Made by a program: the position numbers and the translations under genes | Shown here: positions 6,540-12,707 of the stretch, in pieces | Position numbering within the stretch: position 1 is the first letter of the stretch | How the letters are laid out: each line of letters begins with the position of its first letter | Notes under the pieces: model-generated | Databases searched by the model: none | What the model was told of the DNA's origin: nothing | The model's input: only the letters and a program-made list of their open reading frames with translations | IMG/VR virus record: IMGVR_UViG_3300011128_000298 | Coordinates: 1 to 31,067 of that record | Length of the DNA stretch: 31,067 bases | From: a virus | Direction: 5' to 3' (one strand)

Positions 6540-6729
6540 AGAGAGGGCCATCAAAGCGATTGAAGCTTTAGATAATCTTTATGGAGAAATCCTAGCCACG
6601 ATAGCTGCTGAGTATCCAGAAAGAGATAAGTGGCCTGATAGCATGAGGAGATACAACAGAGATGTCTCTTGGCTTGATGAACAAGCAAACGAAGTTCTAA
6701 CAGTATTACGAGAGGCATATAATGACTAA
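6532..6729 (+). CDS. Small hypothetical protein, 65 aa
   Basis: The start at ATG 6532 (MSKERAIKAIEALDNLYGEI) is preferred to an in-frame TTG at 6523. The protein is helical and acidic, with DVSWLDEQANEVLTVLREAY at its end. It overlaps both neighbours and belongs to the rightward replication operon. Function unknown. Confidence 0.55.
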   Translation: MSKERAIKAIEALDNLYGEILATIAAEYPERDKWPDSMRRYNRDVSWLDEQANEVLTVLREAYND

Positions 6730-6955
6730 AGAAAAGGTTTACAGCTTTGAAGGGCATGTGATTAGGCTGACAGAGGATGATTATAACAGATGGTATGAAA
6801 GCTTTGCCGATCTTGCCTCTGAGGAAGTATTTTATAATAAGCTTGTTAACCTTGACGACTGGCTTAAGAAGAAGGGGATTACTGAGTGGTTCTTTGTTGT
6901 CAGCTCTATGCTGGCCAAGTGGCGCAACGAGCTACATACAAAAAGACCGAGCTAG
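6722..6955 (+). CDS. Small conserved phage protein (FEGHVIRLTEDDY)
   Basis: This 77-residue protein has GAGAGG eight bases before ATG 6722. It reads YSFEGHVIRLTEDDYNRWY, then LDDWLKKKG and WFFVVSSMLAKW. I recall similar small proteins (VIRLT..DY..W, LDxWL, WFFxVSxML) beside replication genes of phages with diverse tails. Their role is unknown. It is the last gene of the rightward early operon. The stop codon lies within the stem of a terminator that serves the opposite strand. Confidence 0.65.
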   Translation: MTKEKVYSFEGHVIRLTEDDYNRWYESFADLASEEVFYNKLVNLDDWLKKKGITEWFFVVSSMLAKWRNELHTKRPS

Positions 6956-6968
6956 TTTCCTAGCCCGG
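6940..6968 (-). terminator. Intrinsic terminator of the 7054-7420 unit
   Basis: On the minus strand CCGGGCTAG-GAAA-CTAGCTCGG forms a nine-position stem with one mismatch and a GAAA tetraloop, followed by TCTTTTTG. This is a standard intrinsic terminator for leftward transcription. It is embedded in the last codons of the oppositely oriented gene ending at 6955. Confidence 0.75.
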
Positions 6969-7053
6969 CTTAGTTTGTGTGTCTACAGGGAAACGTAGAA
7001 CTCTTAGTAAAAACTCGCTTGCCTCCAGAATATGTATGAAAGCTTGTTAAACA

Positions 7054-7248
7054 TTATAGAAGCTCCTCTATGTCTTTGATTGTAAGACGCTTGAGGCCAA
7101 CATCATCTGAACTACAGGTTTCAATCATTTGCTCTGTATGGACAAAGACGATATCAGGCTCTGGCGGCTCTACTGCCTCTACAGGAATGCTATGCATAAG
7201 CAGGATAAAAGCATTCAAGAGGGTTATAGCGATTGCGAAGGCTCTCAT
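7054..7248 (-). CDS. Small protein with N-terminal signal/anchor
   Basis: The start is taken at ATG 7248 (MRAFAIAITLLNAFILLMHS), because the upstream gene stops at 7250, one base before. The 64-residue product has a hydrophobic N-terminus of about 16 residues, then a proline/acidic segment (PVEAVEPPEPDIVF) with one Cys and an acidic C-terminus. It is probably inserted in or exported across the inner membrane. It is the second gene of a two-gene unit with its own terminator and two operators upstream, so it may be a lysogen-regulated or early function. Family unknown. Confidence 0.55.
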   Translation of the reverse strand: MRAFAIAITLLNAFILLMHSIPVEAVEPPEPDIVFVHTEQMIETCSSDDVGLKRLTIKDIEELL

Positions 7249-7249
7249 C

Positions 7250-7420
7250 TTAGGCCACATTCTGGTTAGCTGCTGCATAGCCATTAAACCAAGCTGATTG
7301 CATTATGCTTTCGATATAGAGCTTTGCATTCAGGTAGTCGCTAAAGGTCTTGATACGGCCTCCATAACGAACCTGATATAGCCCGGCTGAATACCAAACG
7401 TTTAAAGTATCTTGTGTCAT
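7250..7420 (-). CDS. Small hypothetical protein, 56 aa
   Basis: ATG 7420 has AAGGAAA at good spacing. The product starts MTQDTLNVWYSAGLYQVRYG and continues GRIKTFSDYLNAKLYIESIM. Aromatic-rich beta strands followed by a helix are suggested. It is the first gene behind the operator pair at 7451-7501. Not recognised. The clean start, stop and coupling to the next gene make it credible. Confidence 0.55.
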   Translation of the reverse strand: MTQDTLNVWYSAGLYQVRYGGRIKTFSDYLNAKLYIESIMQSAWFNGYAAANQNVA

Positions 7421-7450
7421 AGTAGTTTCCTTTTGTTGTCGTTCACTAAC

Positions 7451-7466
7451 GTTACTTATAAGTAAC
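7451..7466. promoter_or_regulatory. Operator 4 (perfect GTTACTTATAAGTAAC)
   Basis: This is a perfect copy of the 16-bp palindrome, 31 bp upstream of ATG 7420. With operator 5, centred 35 bp away, it covers the probable promoter region of the leftward two-gene unit. A weak minus-strand promoter TTGTTA...TACAAC (18-bp spacing) starts within operator 5. Confidence 0.75.
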
Positions 7467-7485
7467 TAGACTAGTTGTACCATTA

Positions 7486-7501
7486 GTTACTTATAGGTAA
7501 C
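7486..7501. promoter_or_regulatory. Operator 5 (GTTACTTATAGGTAAC)
   Basis: This copy has one substitution relative to the perfect palindrome. It pairs with operator 4. Two sites three to four helical turns apart suggest cooperative binding, though this is inference. Confidence 0.75.
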
Positions 7502-7568
7502 AAGAGGAACATATTCCTATTAGTCATAAGGTAAGCTGGAGCTGTCTTTTAGAGGATAAAAAAGATAG

Positions 7569-7931
7569 TTATAGCTGCTCTTCTTCTTTCAGGGCTTTGT
7601 ATTCTTCTGGAGTTAAACGCTGCTTAGTCTCTTTGTTCTCGTAAGCAATTAGGGTTAGGCCGTCATATATGCGGGAGTAAAGCTCGTGCTTATGCATCGG
7701 AGGTTTCTTTAGGTGATACTCAGAGCAGGGAATAGCCTCCCCTATGAAGTGGATTGACTTGAACTCGGTAAGCCCCTGCATCTTCATCCAAACAAGTAGG
7801 CGCTTAGCTGCGTTAATACTGCTGTAAGCCTCTGCATATGTATGTACTCGCTTATCCTGACCATCGCTGCCAACCTCGTGTAAGCGTATCTTGAAGTTGT
7901 AGCGGTGCTTGATCCTGTCTTTAGATGGCAT
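7569..7931 (-). CDS. Hypothetical protein, 120 aa
   Basis: This is a soluble basic protein starting MPSKDRIKHRYNFKIRLHEV. It contains an alternating strand/helix region (RVHTYAEAYSSINAAKRLLV) and an acidic C-terminal helix (LTPEEYKALKEEEQL). The ATG at 7931 lacks a strong ribosome-binding site. A palindrome, GGTAT-N4-ATACC, lies about 40 bp upstream at 7970-7983 and may regulate it. I do not recognise the family. The long open frame and amino-acid composition favour real coding. Confidence 0.6.
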   Translation of the reverse strand: MPSKDRIKHRYNFKIRLHEVGSDGQDKRVHTYAEAYSSINAAKRLLVWMKMQGLTEFKSIHFIGEAIPCSEYHLKKPPMHKHELYSRIYDGLTLIAYENKETKQRLTPEEYKALKEEEQL

Positions 7932-8337
7932 AACTTAAGGGGCCTCACTTATAATAGCAACTTGACTAGGGTATTATGATACCTTGGTTTTAAGCGGGGG
8001 GGATTAGCACCGGGGATTTAGCGGGGGGATGCTGGTAAGCCGAGGGTTGAGGTAGCTCTTGAGTGGCCTTTGAGATACGTTAACCTCTCAGCAAAAACAT
8101 ATAGCACGTTATAGCAATAGATATAGGTGATCTAATGATTGTTAGTCATCTGGTCACTATTATGTAGGGCAAAGTAGCCTTGGTTTCTGGCTCTAGGCTG
8201 TGGGATTTAGTCGCTCATTAGTCGCATAGGGGGTGGGGGGTTAATATTTCCAGACCCCCACTTCGGAGATCGGCTCCTTCCCCATAGGTAATACTATACC
8301 TCATAAATACTTCAGTAGCGTGAGGGCCGCCGGGGGC
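7932..8337. other. 406-bp non-coding stretch, palindrome and G-runs
   Basis: No convincing gene is seen on either strand. It holds GGTAT-TATG-ATACC (7970-7983), runs of G (around 7997-8003 and 8024-8030), the TTAGTCGC repeat pair at 8207-8227 and, just after it, a G-rich hairpin in which TGGGGG (8234-8239) pairs with CCCCCA (8255-8260). The combination of an isolated integrase-type repeat and G-rich structure is unusual for the middle of a phage genome. Confidence 0.5.
8207..8227 (+). repeat. TTAGTCGC repeat pair, orphan copy
   Basis: Two TTAGTCGC units spaced 11 bp apart, the second followed by AT. The same arrangement and orientation occur at 30207-30227 and 30422-30442 around the att core. 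This copy is 22 kb from the integrase. Confidence 0.8.
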
Positions 8338-8709
8338 TTAATGCTGCTTGACGAAGCTGGTGTCGCCGTAGACGAAGGTAAATTTTTGGCCGTTAGTCAT
8401 GCGTCCGAAGCCTTGGCCTTTTTGCATAGTTCCTGTGAAGGAGAAGCTTCCTGCTCTTCCGTCTTCACAAGTAAAGGTGCCATCTGCTGAAGCCCCTTGT
8501 GTTTCTGTCCAGACGAGTGGGGCTTGGTATTGCCCTGTGCATTTGGAACCTGAGTCGAAGGTCATGCTTAGGGTGGATGGGCCACTTAGAACGCTGGTAG
8601 CTGTTCCTATGAAGGCTTCTCCTGTTTGGGTAACTTTGCCTGAGACTGGTTGTGTGTTTGCACAAGCTGTCAGGCTGAGGGCCGCTATAGATAGTATTAA
8701 GTGTTTCAT
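8338..8709 (-). CDS. Small secreted lipoprotein (moron candidate)
   Basis: The 123-residue protein has a lipoprotein signal MKHLILSIAALSLTACANTQ with lipobox LTAC (Cys16). It is followed by a beta-rich domain with regularly spaced glycines (GEAFIGTATS...GSGKCTGQY-like segments) and a Cys pair (KCTGQ and TFTCEDG). It should be lipidated and face the periplasm or cell surface. It lies alone between the early and late blocks on the opposite strand, the usual place for lysogenic-conversion genes such as exclusion lipoproteins. A weak TTGACT-N17-TAGAAA promoter directly precedes it. Function unproven. Confidence 0.7.
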   Translation of the reverse strand: MKHLILSIAALSLTACANTQPVSGKVTQTGEAFIGTATSVLSGPSTLSMTFDSGSKCTGQYQAPLVWTETQGASADGTFTCEDGRAGSFSFTGTMQKGQGFGRMTNGQKFTFVYGDTSFVKQH

Positions 8710-8747
8710 ATTTTTTTCTACAATTTAGATGGGCCACAGTCAAGCTT

Positions 8748-8918
8748 TTAGAGGTCGTAGGCTGCTTTATCTGTTGTGTGGAGATAGTCGCATAGGACTT
8801 GAAGGCTGGCTTCTAGTCCTTCTACTGTTTTGTGTTCAGCTTCTAGGATTTGTTTTGTCATGTCGTGAGCGTAGGTGCAGCGTAGGACGAGTTTTGCGAG
8901 TTGTTCTTGATGGTCCAT
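8748..8918 (-). CDS. Small hypothetical protein, 56 aa
   Basis: ATG 8918 has AAGGGAG about nine bases upstream. The product starts MDHQEQLAKLVLRCTYAHDM and continues TKQILEAEHKTVEGLEASLQ. It is almost entirely helical, with heptad-like hydrophobics, and has two cysteines. It is the first gene after the promoter at 9239-9268 and its 310-nt leader, upstream of the lipoprotein gene. No family is recognised. Confidence 0.55.
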   Translation of the reverse strand: MDHQEQLAKLVLRCTYAHDMTKQILEAEHKTVEGLEASLQVLCDYLHTTDKAAYDL

Positions 8919-9232
8919 TTGGTAGTCTCCCTTTTGATATAGATGGCCAAAGTTTGGCCCTTTGGTAGCGGGAGCTTAGTGCACAGACAACAGAAAGGTT
9001 CTGGTTATGTGTCTACATATTTCCTGTAAACAGGTGTTGCATTTTGTAGAACTCCCGCCCTATAAGTGGGGTTAGGGATTGGAAGCGCTGTTGGAGGCAC
9101 TTCCTGTTTCTGTTGTCGAGCCACTAAACTCTGCCACCATACTCAGGCTAAAGTTTACTTTAGTCAACCCTGTTTCCTGTCTTACACAAAGGTAAATATT
9201 CCTACGCTTACCAAGTTTTTGTTGGTCTTGAT
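8919..9232 (-). other. Long structured 5' leader of the lipoprotein unit
   Basis: Between the promoter at 9239-9268 and ATG 8918 lies about 310 nt without a convincing gene. It contains a 10-bp inverted repeat GACAACAGAA (8986-8995) / TTCTGTTGTC (9108-9117). Inside that is a hairpin TCTACA (9012-9017) / TGTAGA (9045-9050) with an inner CCTG/CAGG stem (9023-9034). A palindrome CTAAAGTTTACTTTAG lies at 9148-9163. These nested elements suggest a folded regulatory leader or a small RNA. Confidence 0.45.
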
Positions 9233-9238
9233 TTGGGT

Positions 9239-9268
9239 ATATTAGTTCTTGTTTTGTTCTAGTGTCAA
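9239..9268 (-). promoter_or_regulatory. Strong leftward sigma70-type promoter
   Basis: On the minus strand TTGACA (9268-9263) and TAATAT (9244-9239) are separated by 18 bp. Both boxes are close to consensus. It would start transcription near 9232 toward the genes at 8918 and 8709. No copy of the 16-bp operator overlaps it, so it may be constitutive in a lysogen. Confidence 0.7.
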
Positions 9269-9454
9269 ACAAAATTTTTTAAAGGGGGTTAGCCCTTAAA
9301 ATTGCAACGCAGCTACCTATGTGTGTTTATTCTTTATCACTAGTGTGATTCGCAAGGCGATTCAAGTAGGGGTTGTAATTTTTTTTGGGGGGTGATGGGT
9401 TTATGGCTGAAAGCAAGGGCGGGCCAAATTTTTTTTGGTTGTCTATAGAATAGG

Positions 9455-9482
9455 TAACTTTAGCTAAGTAACTTTAGCTAAG
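9455..9482. repeat. Perfect tandem 14-bp repeat
   Basis: TAACTTTAGCTAAG occurs twice head to tail (9455-9468 and 9469-9482). Each unit contains ACTTTAG, which is also the arm of the palindrome at 9148-9163. It may be a second protein-binding motif or recent slippage. The stretch 9269-9473 otherwise holds no gene I can support; it has T-runs and G-runs. Confidence 0.7.
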
Positions 9483-9674
9483 CTGCTTTAGGCTTAGGCT
9501 TCTTAAGGCTAGAAGCTTAGGAGAATTTTCCCTGAACCTAGATTTAGAGAATAGGAAATAGCTTAATCCCCCCGCCAATATTACAGCAACAACAAACACT
9601 ACTAAATACCAGCGGGGGAATCTGAACCTGAGTTCTTCGAATGAGGTTTTCTTGCTTGTGTTATCGTAGCTCAA
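9474..9674 (-). CDS. Possible small single-span membrane protein
   Basis: The 66-residue frame starts at TTG 9674 without a visible ribosome-binding site. It has a strong hydrophobic span (WYLVVFVVAVILAGGLSYFLF) between basic flanks, which is unlikely by chance. The frame is open about 32 codons further upstream, but that part overlaps the structured element at 9656-9793 and has no standard start. Either a small membrane protein is read from an unusual start, or only the structured DNA matters here. Confidence 0.35.
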   Translation of the reverse strand: MSYDNTSKKTSFEELRFRFPRWYLVVFVVAVILAGGLSYFLFSKSRFRENSPKLLALRSLSLKQLS

Positions 9675-9832
9675 ACGGCTGAGGGCAGTACCCGAGGTTC
9701 CCTGTCCAATCGCTACGCAATCCCGGCCCGAAGGCCATACGGTTACACCAATCTAAATTTGTTGGTGAGCATGACTGGTAAGCTATAACACAAACCTACA
9801 AGTCATAGATGCATTTCAGCATCTTTTCTTTC
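9656..9832 (+). ncRNA. Candidate structured RNA followed by terminator
   Basis: A closing stem TTGTGTTAT (9656-9664) / ATAACACAA (9785-9793) encloses several nested stems. They are CGTAGC (9665-9670) / GCTACG (9712-9717), GGGCAG (9683-9688) / CTGTCC (9702-9707), GGCC-CGAA-GGCC (9725-9736; cUUCGg on the other strand) and CACCAA (9746-9751) / TTGGTG (9762-9767). A hairpin with a T-rich tail follows at 9807-9832. The part TAGCTCAAACGGCTGAGG resembles a tRNA D-arm, but no complete tRNA can be folded. The RNA strand, promoter and function are unknown. Confidence 0.4.
9807..9832 (+). terminator. Intrinsic terminator-like hairpin
   Basis: AGATGC (9807-9812) pairs with GCATCT (9819-9824) around ATTTCA, followed by TTTCTTTC. 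It would end any rightward transcript from the structured element before the terminase operon. The stem is short, so efficiency may be modest. Downstream, GAGTGCG (9850-9856) / CGCACTC (9898-9904) with an inner GTTGG/CCAAC hairpin is also present. Confidence 0.55.
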
Positions 9833-9927
9833 TCCAGCTATTTGTCGTCGAGTGCGTGTTGGTTTGTACCCAACTCCCTATAATTTATCTGGCGGTTCGC
9901 ACTCTGCCAAGGACATATTTCAAAAAC

Positions 9928-9956
9928 ACTATACGTTACTTATGAGTAACACGCAA
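9928..9956 (-). promoter_or_regulatory. Operator 6 in spacer of a leftward promoter
   Basis: GTTACTTATGAGTAAC lies at 9935-9950. On the minus strand TTGCGT (9956-9951) and TATAGT (9933-9928) are exactly 17 bp apart, so the operator fills the spacer just as at 2931-2959. Transcription would run leftward into the structured element and the 9674 frame. The same site is upstream of the terminase operon on the other strand. Confidence 0.6.
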
Positions 9957-9978
9957 CATGAAAATATTCCTATTTAAT

Positions 9979-9994
9979 GTTACTCATAGGTAGC
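9979..9994. promoter_or_regulatory. Operator 7 (GTTACTCATAGGTAGC)
   Basis: This is a degenerate copy of the palindrome, 17 bp before the terminase start at 10012 and 44 bp from operator 6. A pair of sites here suggests the late packaging and virion operon is under the same repressor. No clear rightward promoter boxes are seen. Confidence 0.55.
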
Positions 9995-10011
9995 AGCTTG
10001 GGAGGAGCTAA

Positions 10012-10554
10012 ATGGCCGAGGAAGATAACACTAAAAGCAAACAGGTTGTAAGGAAGGTTGGGAAGAACCCGCTTCCTAGTTCTGATGTGTATGCACAAGT
10101 AGAACAGTTCTACCCCCTTAATAAGAAGGAGATAGAGTTCCTGCATGAATACAACAAGGACTTAGATATTGGCCGAGCTTTAAAGGCGGCTGGGCTTACT
10201 AAGAAGGCTTTGGATACTCATAGCAAGCAGGGCCAAGCAATACTTCTTGAGATGCGAGAGATTAACGAGATGTGGCACAGGGCCATTCGTATGAATTCTC
10301 AAGCTGCTGCTACCAAGCATTTGGAGCTGATGGAGAAGTTTGAGGCTGATTACGACACTGCTGACATAAAGAACCAGAATAAGGGGAGTTTATCTGGGAC
10401 GCTTGCGAGAATGTCAGATGCCAATCTCAAGGCAACTGGTCACTACGCAAAAGAGGGTGGCCCTAGCGGAACTAAGGTTGAAATTAATATTGATCTGTCT
10501 GGCAAGAAAGACGAGCCCGAAATCAAAATAACAGGTGAGGACACTAGTGAGTAA
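10012..10554 (+). CDS. terS: Terminase small subunit
   Basis: The 180-residue protein begins at ATG 10012 with GGGAGGAG upstream. After a charged N-terminus it has FLHEYNKDLDIGRALKAAGL followed by KKALDTHSKQGQAILLEM, the helix-turn-helix pattern of small terminases. A helical oligomerisation region and an acidic/lysine tail follow. It should recognise phage DNA and hand it to the large subunit. It overlaps terL by a few bases. Terminase genes come first here, whereas in T7 they come last (genes 18 and 19). Confidence 0.8.
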   Translation: MAEEDNTKSKQVVRKVGKNPLPSSDVYAQVEQFYPLNKKEIEFLHEYNKDLDIGRALKAAGLTKKALDTHSKQGQAILLEMREINEMWHRAIRMNSQAAATKHLELMEKFEADYDTADIKNQNKGSLSGTLARMSDANLKATGHYAKEGGPSGTKVEINIDLSGKKDEPEIKITGEDTSE

Positions 10555-12034
10555 CACAGTTCTCGCGTATAAGGCCTCGCCTACTGGAGTTTTGTTTCAT
10601 CAAAGTGATGCTTTTGTCAAAGGTATTATGGGGCCGTTTGGGTCTGGTAAGTCGGTAGCGGTTTGCTGGGATATCTTTATGCGGATGCGGAAGCAAGCTC
10701 CGGGTAATGATGGCATACGCCGCACCCGCTGGATTATCGCCAGAAACACGTTTAACGAGCTTGAAACCACGACTATGGAGACGTGGAAGGATTGGTTCCC
10801 TGAGCACATCTTTGGGGCTATATCGAGAAAACCGCCATACAGGCAGGTGCTGAAGTATGATGATGTCGAGGCTGAAATTATATTTTTGGCCCTTGATAAG
10901 CCGGAAGACCAGAAGAAGCTGTTATCTTTTGAGGTGACTGGTGTCTGGTTTAACGAGGCTAGGCAAATCCCCCAAGAGTTGATTAATGCGGCCTTGGGAA
11001 GAGTAGGGCGGTATCCTTCTAAGAAGAGTAAGCCAGAGCATGTCCCTAATGATGAATGGCCTACGTGGTCAGGTATCTTGCTTGATACCAACCCTCCTGA
11101 TGATGAGCACTGGTATTACAAAGCAGCCGAGGAGAACGCGTGGGCTATTAATGAGTTTGGCGAGCCAGTGGACCCCGATAGTATCCCGTCTAAGCGCCAG
11201 TGGCATTTCTTTAGACAGCCTAGCGGACTTAAGCCAGAAGCTGAGAATATAGAGAACCTTCCGGGAGGCCAAGAGTATTACAAGCGAATGCTTGGGGGGA
11301 GCAATACAAAGGAATGGGTGGCAGTCCACGTCCACGGCGAATACGGCTTTATTAGGCACGGCAACCCTGTTTTCGAGGGATATTGGAACCCAGATTTGAT
11401 GGTTGCCAAACATGTGCTGCAAGAGGCCCCCAATAGGGAAATATATGTTGGGGTTGATAGCTCTGGCCGCCACCCGGCAGCTATATTTTGCCAAAGAACA
11501 CAGCTTGGGCAGTGGCAGATATTCCACGAACTTTGCTACACAGACCAGAGTATTGGGGCTGTAGATTTTTCTAAGGTGTTGGCTCAGGAATGCGCCAGTA
11601 GATACCCTAATAATACCCTTCATTTCTGGGGCGATCCTGCTGGAGACTGGAAAACTCAAACTGATGAGCGGACTTACTTTGATATCTTGAGAGCAAACGG
11701 GATTGATATAAAAGCTTCCCCCGGCCTCAGAATACCAGAGCGGCTAGAGACGGTTAAGTCTGTTATGGGACGGATGACCCAAGGGCAGCCCAGTATTGTT
11801 GTAAGCCCTGCCTGCAAAATACTCATAAGAGGGTTTGATGGTGGCTACACATTCAAAGAATATAACTCCGCCCAGCCCGAACAAAGCAAACCAATCAAGA
11901 ATAGATACTCTGATGTGCAAGACGCTTTGCAGTATGTGCTGTGTGGCGGCGGTGAGATGAAGAAAATGTACGGTAGAAACAAAAAATATCATGCCCCAAT
12001 CAAAGCTGACACATCTTTCTCAATCTACAACTAG
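10547..12034 (+). CDS. terL: Terminase large subunit (ATPase/nuclease)
   Basis: The start is taken at GTG 10547 (MSNTVLAYKASPTGVL), which has AGGTGAGG upstream; GTG 10535 is the alternative. The 495-residue protein has Walker A GPFGSGKS (residues 29-36), an acidic Walker B-like VTGVWFNEARQIP, and an RNase H-type nuclease domain with VGVDSSGRHPAAIF, FWGDPAGDW and NRYSDVQDALQYVL supplying the acidic metal ligands. It powers DNA packaging and cuts the DNA. Its 3' end overlaps the next gene. Confidence 0.92.
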   Translation: MSNTVLAYKASPTGVLFHQSDAFVKGIMGPFGSGKSVAVCWDIFMRMRKQAPGNDGIRRTRWIIARNTFNELETTTMETWKDWFPEHIFGAISRKPPYRQVLKYDDVEAEIIFLALDKPEDQKKLLSFEVTGVWFNEARQIPQELINAALGRVGRYPSKKSKPEHVPNDEWPTWSGILLDTNPPDDEHWYYKAAEENAWAINEFGEPVDPDSIPSKRQWHFFRQPSGLKPEAENIENLPGGQEYYKRMLGGSNTKEWVAVHVHGEYGFIRHGNPVFEGYWNPDLMVAKHVLQEAPNREIYVGVDSSGRHPAAIFCQRTQLGQWQIFHELCYTDQSIGAVDFSKVLAQECASRYPNNTLHFWGDPAGDWKTQTDERTYFDILRANGIDIKASPGLRIPERLETVKSVMGRMTQGQPSIVVSPACKILIRGFDGGYTFKEYNSAQPEQSKPIKNRYSDVQDALQYVLCGGGEMKKMYGRNKKYHAPIKADTSFSIYN

Positions 12035-12431
12035 GCTCTGGTATGTAATCTTTAGCCCCTTGCAAGAAGGCTGCCCTTGGTGGATGAGGTTGGGTGCAGG
12101 GGGGCAAAGAGATACAATCGGGCACGTAAGTTTGCTCACGCCAGTTACTGAGAGACACGCCATTAGGATAGACCCTTTAAGAAATTATTGTGAAAGCGAC
12201 CTTTGGGTTGCGGATACAACGGTAGCCTCTATGGCTGCCCAGCTTGCACAAGACTACAAGGTGCTGGCTTTGATGCATGAAAAACAGCCTTGCTGGAACC
12301 TCAGCCTCTTGGCTCCTACCTGTGTGAGTGTCTGCAAATACCATATAGGGCTCCCTTCAAGGGCTTTAACTCCATACCAGCTCTACCAAGACCTTATTCA
12401 AAACTATGATGCGACAGAGCTTGGTGCGTAA
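11991..12431 (+). CDS. Hypothetical protein, possible permuted papain-like fold
   Basis: ATG 11991 lies inside the terL 3' end and has no clear ribosome-binding site; the true start may be later or non-ATG. The core reads WYVIFSPLQEGCPWWMRLGA, DTIGHVSLLTPV, IRIDPL and, near the C-terminus, CVSVCKYHIGLPSRALTPYQ. The order His (GHVSLL) then Cys (TCVSVCK), ending in LTPYQLYQDL, resembles a phage family located beside terminase or portal genes. It could be a circularly permuted NlpC/LRAT-type cysteine enzyme; that assignment is tentative. Confidence 0.55.
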   Translation: MPQSKLTHLSQSTTRLWYVIFSPLQEGCPWWMRLGAGGQRDTIGHVSLLTPVTERHAIRIDPLRNYCESDLWVADTTVASMAAQLAQDYKVLALMHEKQPCWNLSLLAPTCVSVCKYHIGLPSRALTPYQLYQDLIQNYDATELGA

Positions 12432-12479
12432 GGCTCACAGCAAATCTCTCCTAATCTGAGGGTTAGAGGAGTGTTTCTT

Positions 12480-12707
12480 ATGGGCGGCTTAGTAAGCAAA
12501 CCAAAAAAACCAGACACATCAAGGCAGCAAGCTTTAATAGCGCAGCAACAGGCTGATCTCGCTAAGCAGCGACAAGCTGCTGAGGCTGAGGCTGAATCTT
12601 TGCGTAACGCAAGGATATCACAGCAAAAACGCCTAAGAGGCCGCTTATCAGGCCGACAATCCCTCATAGCAACAAGTGAACTCGGAGTGACGGAGAAACT
12701 AGGATAA
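12480..12707 (+). CDS. Small conserved virion-region protein
   Basis: The start at 12480 (MGGLVSKPKKPDTSRQQALI) has GAGGAG nine bases upstream. The 75-residue product is a charged helix rich in Q/A/E, followed by RLRGRLSGRQSLIATSELGV. Short proteins with a Q/A-rich helix and an RGRxSLIxT.xxGV tail are common between terminase and portal in podoviruses. Their function is unknown, perhaps head assembly. The stop overlaps the next ATG. Confidence 0.65.
   Translation: MGGLVSKPKKPDTSRQQALIAQQQADLAKQRQAAEAEAESLRNARISQQKRLRGRLSGRQSLIATSELGVTEKLG

Noticed and set aside
8729-8968. Plus-strand 79-codon frame
   Set aside because: It overlaps the minus-strand 56-codon gene, which has a clear ribosome-binding site, and its hydrophobic composition looks like a complement artefact.
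9072-9272. Minus-strand 66-codon frame starting at TTG
   Set aside because: The start codon lies at the -35 box of a good promoter, there is no ribosome-binding site, and the protein is low-complexity at its end. The stretch is better explained as a leader.
9620-9700. TPP-riboswitch-like words (GGCTGAG, TACCC, GAACCTGA)
   Set aside because: The words occur in the wrong order and spacing for the thi-box fold.
9661-9750. Possible tRNA gene (D-arm-like TAGCTCAAACGGCTGAGG and a downstream CCA)
   Set aside because: The acceptor can be paired in six of seven positions, but no proper anticodon loop or TTCRA T-loop can be formed, so a functional tRNA is not supported. The region is kept as a structured element only.
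9830-9920. Second tRNA-like piece (GTTGG-TTTGTAC-CCAAC arm with anticodon-like UGU, and GGCGG-TTCGCACT-CTGCC)
   Set aside because: The acceptor and D arm cannot be paired, and the T loop has eight bases. Kept only as nested hairpins.
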